Source of the DNA: Formicarius rufipectus
Taxonomy: Eukaryota > Chordata > Aves > Passeriformes > Formicariidae
Length of the DNA stretch: 64,000 bases
Direction of reading: 5' to 3'
Assembly (NCBI GenBank): GCA_013399695.1
Contig: VXAU01003158.1
Location: forward strand, 124,001-188,000
Shown here: piece after piece, positions 62,701 to 64,000 of the stretch
How the letters are laid out: every line of letters starts with the position of its first letter
Position numbering within the stretch: the first letter of the stretch is position 1
Program-made: the position numbers and the translations under genes
The notes under the pieces: model-generated
The model's database searches: none
What the model was told of the DNA's origin: nothing
What the model saw: the letters and a program-made list of their open reading frames with translations, nothing else

Positions 62701-63975
62701 AACGTAGAAGCGCTGTTGTTCATTTTGAAATGGAGCTATTTTACACTCGTGTTCATGACCCCACACAACAAGATTAATAAAGTCATCTAAAAACTGCTCT
62801 GGAATGTAGTTGGTAGCTCCGTGTTTGCTCCTGTTCAAGAGAAGAGAAAAACAATGGGTGTGCAAGGGGCAGTGAAGGAGAAGAAAAACACAAGTGTGAT
62901 TTAAAGCAGTACAGAAACTCCAGCGATAATATTCAACATATATGTCAGGTCCTCTTCACATTTACTCCTTACATAATTGATTAAACAAAAAGACAACTTA
63001 TACAGCTCACTGTTTTACACAGCTCAGTGTTTTCTGCTCCACTCCTTTTATTTGGATCTCCCTTTTCTTCTTACAAGGCTTGCAAGACTTCAGTTTTTTT
63101 CTATATGAATGCTTTCTTACAGCACCTCATGGCCACTGTTCTTGGTTGATTTTTATTGTTTGGTTTGTTTTTAAATGGTGGGGTAAAATCCCCTGAATTA
63201 AACAGACATGGGACACACACCATCCCCAACACCTTTCCAGAAGACAGAAGAGATGAAGGAAGAATTAAGGGAGTTCCTTCAGCCTACTGGACAGAGATCA
63301 GGACACAGGGTTATCTGAGCCACAATTGTTTATGTCTCCTTCACTGTTACTATGAGGATTCTTCAGGAAAAATTAGAAGAAAGGATTTGGAAAAGAACTC
63401 TGCCTGCTCCAACTACCACTGCTGGGAGTAATGTGTAGGCAGACAGAACATCTTACCTACCTGTAAAGCATAGCAGTGCAAGAGAAGATAGGGTACTTGC
63501 TGAATTATAATTCAAACAAGTATAGAAAATACCATATGAAGTTTAGTGTTCTTCCAGTTCTAAGAAGCAAACAAGACTTAATTACAAGCATATTACACTA
63601 CAAACTCTCCACTGCCCCTAACTAAATGCTTGGGAAGAAATTTCCTGACATTACAACTCATTTATTTCAACCCTTTTACTTTATGATTCTTCCACAAAAA
63701 TGAAACAATGGGGTTTTTTGGGGGGAAAATCTTAAGAAACCAGCTACTCACAAGAAGCATCAACTAATGCATCTGGCTTTCTCACCTATCCTTTGCAAGA
63801 CAGTTTAGTAAAGTAACATAATAAGTTTAAAAGTCACTGTAATTCATTCAATACCTTTACCTATTTTGATGGATCACAAACAAGTTAAACCAACTATCTT
63901 CATCCTCCTTTGGTCTCAGCATGGTTACTTGTTTGTTGACAAACATACGATACAATCTCTCATCTGGAATAGCTC
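50716..63975 (-). CDS. MRE11: MRE11, double-strand-break repair nuclease (gene span, 5' part outside window)
   Basis: MRE11 is the Mn-dependent nuclease of the nuclear MRE11-RAD50-NBS1 complex, which detects and resects DNA breaks and activates ATM. Fourteen coding exons are visible, 1,568 bases, about 521 residues plus stop, and every junction keeps frame with GT-AG introns. They correspond to human residues from about 183 to the end of 708. Present are the late phosphoesterase motifs (VIHQNR, and GHEHECK with its metal-binding histidines), the capping domain, the RAD50-binding helices (LRVEDLVKQYF ... AVQEFVDKEEKD), the Arg-Gly-rich GAR tract, SQ sites for ATM-type kinases, and the acidic end. 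Motifs I-III lie beyond position 64000. The neighbour ANKRD49, expected divergently at the 5' end, is not in the window. Confidence 0.98.
51341..51357. repeat. (AT)n microsatellite
   Basis: An alternating AT run in the last MRE11 intron. Confidence 0.85.
51846..51924 (-). CDS. MRE11: MRE11 coding exon (third-last segment of the tail, SKGVDFES)
   Basis: 79 bases, phase 2 to phase 0, encoding LSTTSSLSKRGSQSH then TSKGVDFESDE. It matches the human SKGVDFESSED tail and carries an SQ site. The acceptor is tgtttcaag and the donor gtatgg. Confidence 0.95.
52291..52358 (-). CDS. MRE11: MRE11 coding exon (DIIDVDSDPED)
   Basis: 68 bases, phase 0 to phase 2, encoding DIIDVDSDPEDTSFVPSSRV and NQ. It is acidic, aligns with human EVIEVDESDVEED, and ends with the donor gtcagt. 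Confidence 0.92.
52811..52866 (-). CDS. MRE11: MRE11 coding exon (AFKSLKS)
   Basis: 56 bases, phase 1 to phase 0, encoding AFKSLKSTASLNSSQSYSE. It follows human DAFKSTRQQ and contains an SQ site. The acceptor is gttttattctag and the donor gtaagc. Confidence 0.92.
53847..53930 (-). CDS. MRE11: MRE11 coding exon (RNRSIVD)
   Basis: 84 bases, phase 1 to phase 1, encoding GNTSQESSSSSRIYKPV, then SVPARNRSIVD. The end aligns with human ASRNMSIIDAF. Ser-rich and disordered in character. Confidence 0.93.
54311..54345. repeat. TA/GATA-rich low-complexity run
   Basis: A short TATATA and GATA-rich stretch in an MRE11 intron. Confidence 0.75.
54861..55077 (-). CDS. MRE11: MRE11 coding exon with GAR motif
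   Basis: 217 bases, phase 0 to phase 1. It encodes AMSRARAHRSEDAVLVAASS, an acidic DEESMDMDMIGTGD part, then a Gly-Arg-rich tract (SRGRGRARGRARGARGQN, then TARGSSRRGRG). In human this GAR tract is methylated by PRMT1 and aids DNA binding. The plus-strand frame over the same interval is a shadow. Confidence 0.96.
56067..56129 (-). CDS. MRE11: MRE11 coding exon (VRRFRESRKKN)
   Basis: 63 bases, phase 0 at both ends, 21 codons: VRRFRESRKKNTEEEDKEVH then E. It is charged and matches human VRRFRETRQKNTNEEDDEV. The acceptor is ttattcag and the donor gtaatt. Confidence 0.95.
57282..57455 (-). CDS. MRE11: MRE11 coding exon (RAD50-binding region)
   Basis: 174 bases, phase 0 at both ends, 58 codons. 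It begins KVQLSLLTERGMGEAVQEF and continues DKEEKDAIEELVKFQLEKTQ to KIDEE. It is very close to human and forms part of the helical RAD50-binding domain and following linker. The acceptor ttctaaag is weak but phase-consistent. Confidence 0.97.
58626..58726 (-). CDS. MRE11: MRE11 coding exon (LRVEDLVKQYF)
   Basis: 101 bases, phase 1 to phase 0. It encodes DTDLNFGKLVSRPAEGIT then LRVEDLVKQYFQTAEK, the start of the RAD50-binding helices. The acceptor is ttctattctag and the donor gtattt. Confidence 0.96.
60566..60692 (-). CDS. MRE11: MRE11 coding exon (capping domain, VDYAGGFEPF)
   Basis: 127 bases, phase 0 to phase 1. It encodes VDYAGGFEPFSIHRFSQKYM, then HRVANPKDIIHFFRHREQKE. It matches the human capping-domain segment except for a few changes, notably His where human has Leu and Asp. 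The acceptor is cctctcttag and the donor gtaatt. Confidence 0.96.
61210..61290 (-). CDS. MRE11: MRE11 coding exon (NAERERLG)
   Basis: 81 bases, phase 0 at both ends, 27 codons: VELMLDNAERERLGNPRQPE then KPLIRLR. It corresponds to the capping domain after human FCLEKIEEML. The acceptor is ccttcacag and the donor gtgaga. Confidence 0.96.
62009..62180 (-). CDS. MRE11: MRE11 coding exon (HIGLLHVKG to FCMEK)
   Basis: 172 bases, phase 2 to phase 0. It encodes HIGLLHVKGKKMKMQKIA, then RTFHIEDIVLADHPDLF and NPDNPNVTQAIQAFCMEK. This is the edge of the nuclease core and start of the capping domain. Donor gtaact. Confidence 0.97.
62645..62830 (-). CDS. MRE11: MRE11 coding exon (nuclease motif GHEHECK)
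   Basis: 186 bases, phase 2 to phase 2. It encodes SKHGATNYIPEQFLDDFINL, then WGHEHECKIAPFQNEQQRFY and SQPGSSVVTSLSPGEAVK. The two histidines of GHEHE (human H245 and H247) bind the catalytic metals. The donor must be gtgcgt rather than the nearby gtgagc, because only gtgcgt gives the phase needed for the next exon (HIGLL). Confidence 0.97.
63861..63975 (-). CDS. MRE11: MRE11 coding exon (VIHQNR), first one visible
   Basis: 115 bases, phase 1 to phase 2. It encodes AIPDERLYRMFVNKQVTMLR then PKEDEDSWFNLFVIHQN, completed by the next exon to R. The His of VIHQNR is a metal ligand in the phosphoesterase fold (human H217). The acceptor cacttcag lies just inside the right edge of the window. Confidence 0.96.
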
Positions 63976-64000
63976 CTGAAGTGGACAAACCAAAAAAATT

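Overview
The window is vertebrate nuclear DNA, most likely from a bird and probably a passerine. The support is: (i) several fragments of the avian CR1 LINE family, with typical 3' tails related to ATTCTATG; (ii) LTRs resembling ERV families I associate with songbird genomes; (iii) short-exon genes with GT-AG introns that read as PANX1, GPR83 and MRE11. Species and family names come from memory of these sequences, not from a search.

Layout. 1-3100 has nothing I recognise. 3110-4019 holds CR1 fragments running into a CpG-rich island (about 3940-4960) that carries PANX1 exon 1. Assembly there is poor: single N characters at 4020 and 4126 and an 87-base N run at 4272-4358. PANX1 (pannexin 1, + strand) continues with coding exons at 13880-14019, 23503-23726, 25186-25856 and 27581-27666. 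Most of its exon 1, including the first membrane segment, is missing. 27667-43387 is a non-coding stretch between two convergent genes. It contains LTRs, CR1 pieces and a 2,105-bp perfect-looking direct repeat split by a single N, which is best read as an assembly artefact. GPR83 (class A GPCR, - strand) has four coding exons between 47169 and 43388 and is complete at 423 codons, the same length as I recall for the human protein. MRE11 (DNA double-strand-break repair nuclease, - strand) fills 63975-50716 with its last 14 coding exons. The N-terminal third lies beyond the right edge.

The order PANX1(+) - GPR83(-) - MRE11(-) matches conserved synteny on human 11q21. The genes do not form a functional pathway: PANX1 makes a large-pore membrane channel, GPR83 is a neuropeptide-type receptor, and MRE11 is the nuclease of the MRE11-RAD50-NBS1 complex. 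I found no convincing undescribed system. The most useful observations concern assembly: a false tandem duplication, and an isolated PANX1 exon 1 fragment apparently dropped into the tail of a CR1 element.
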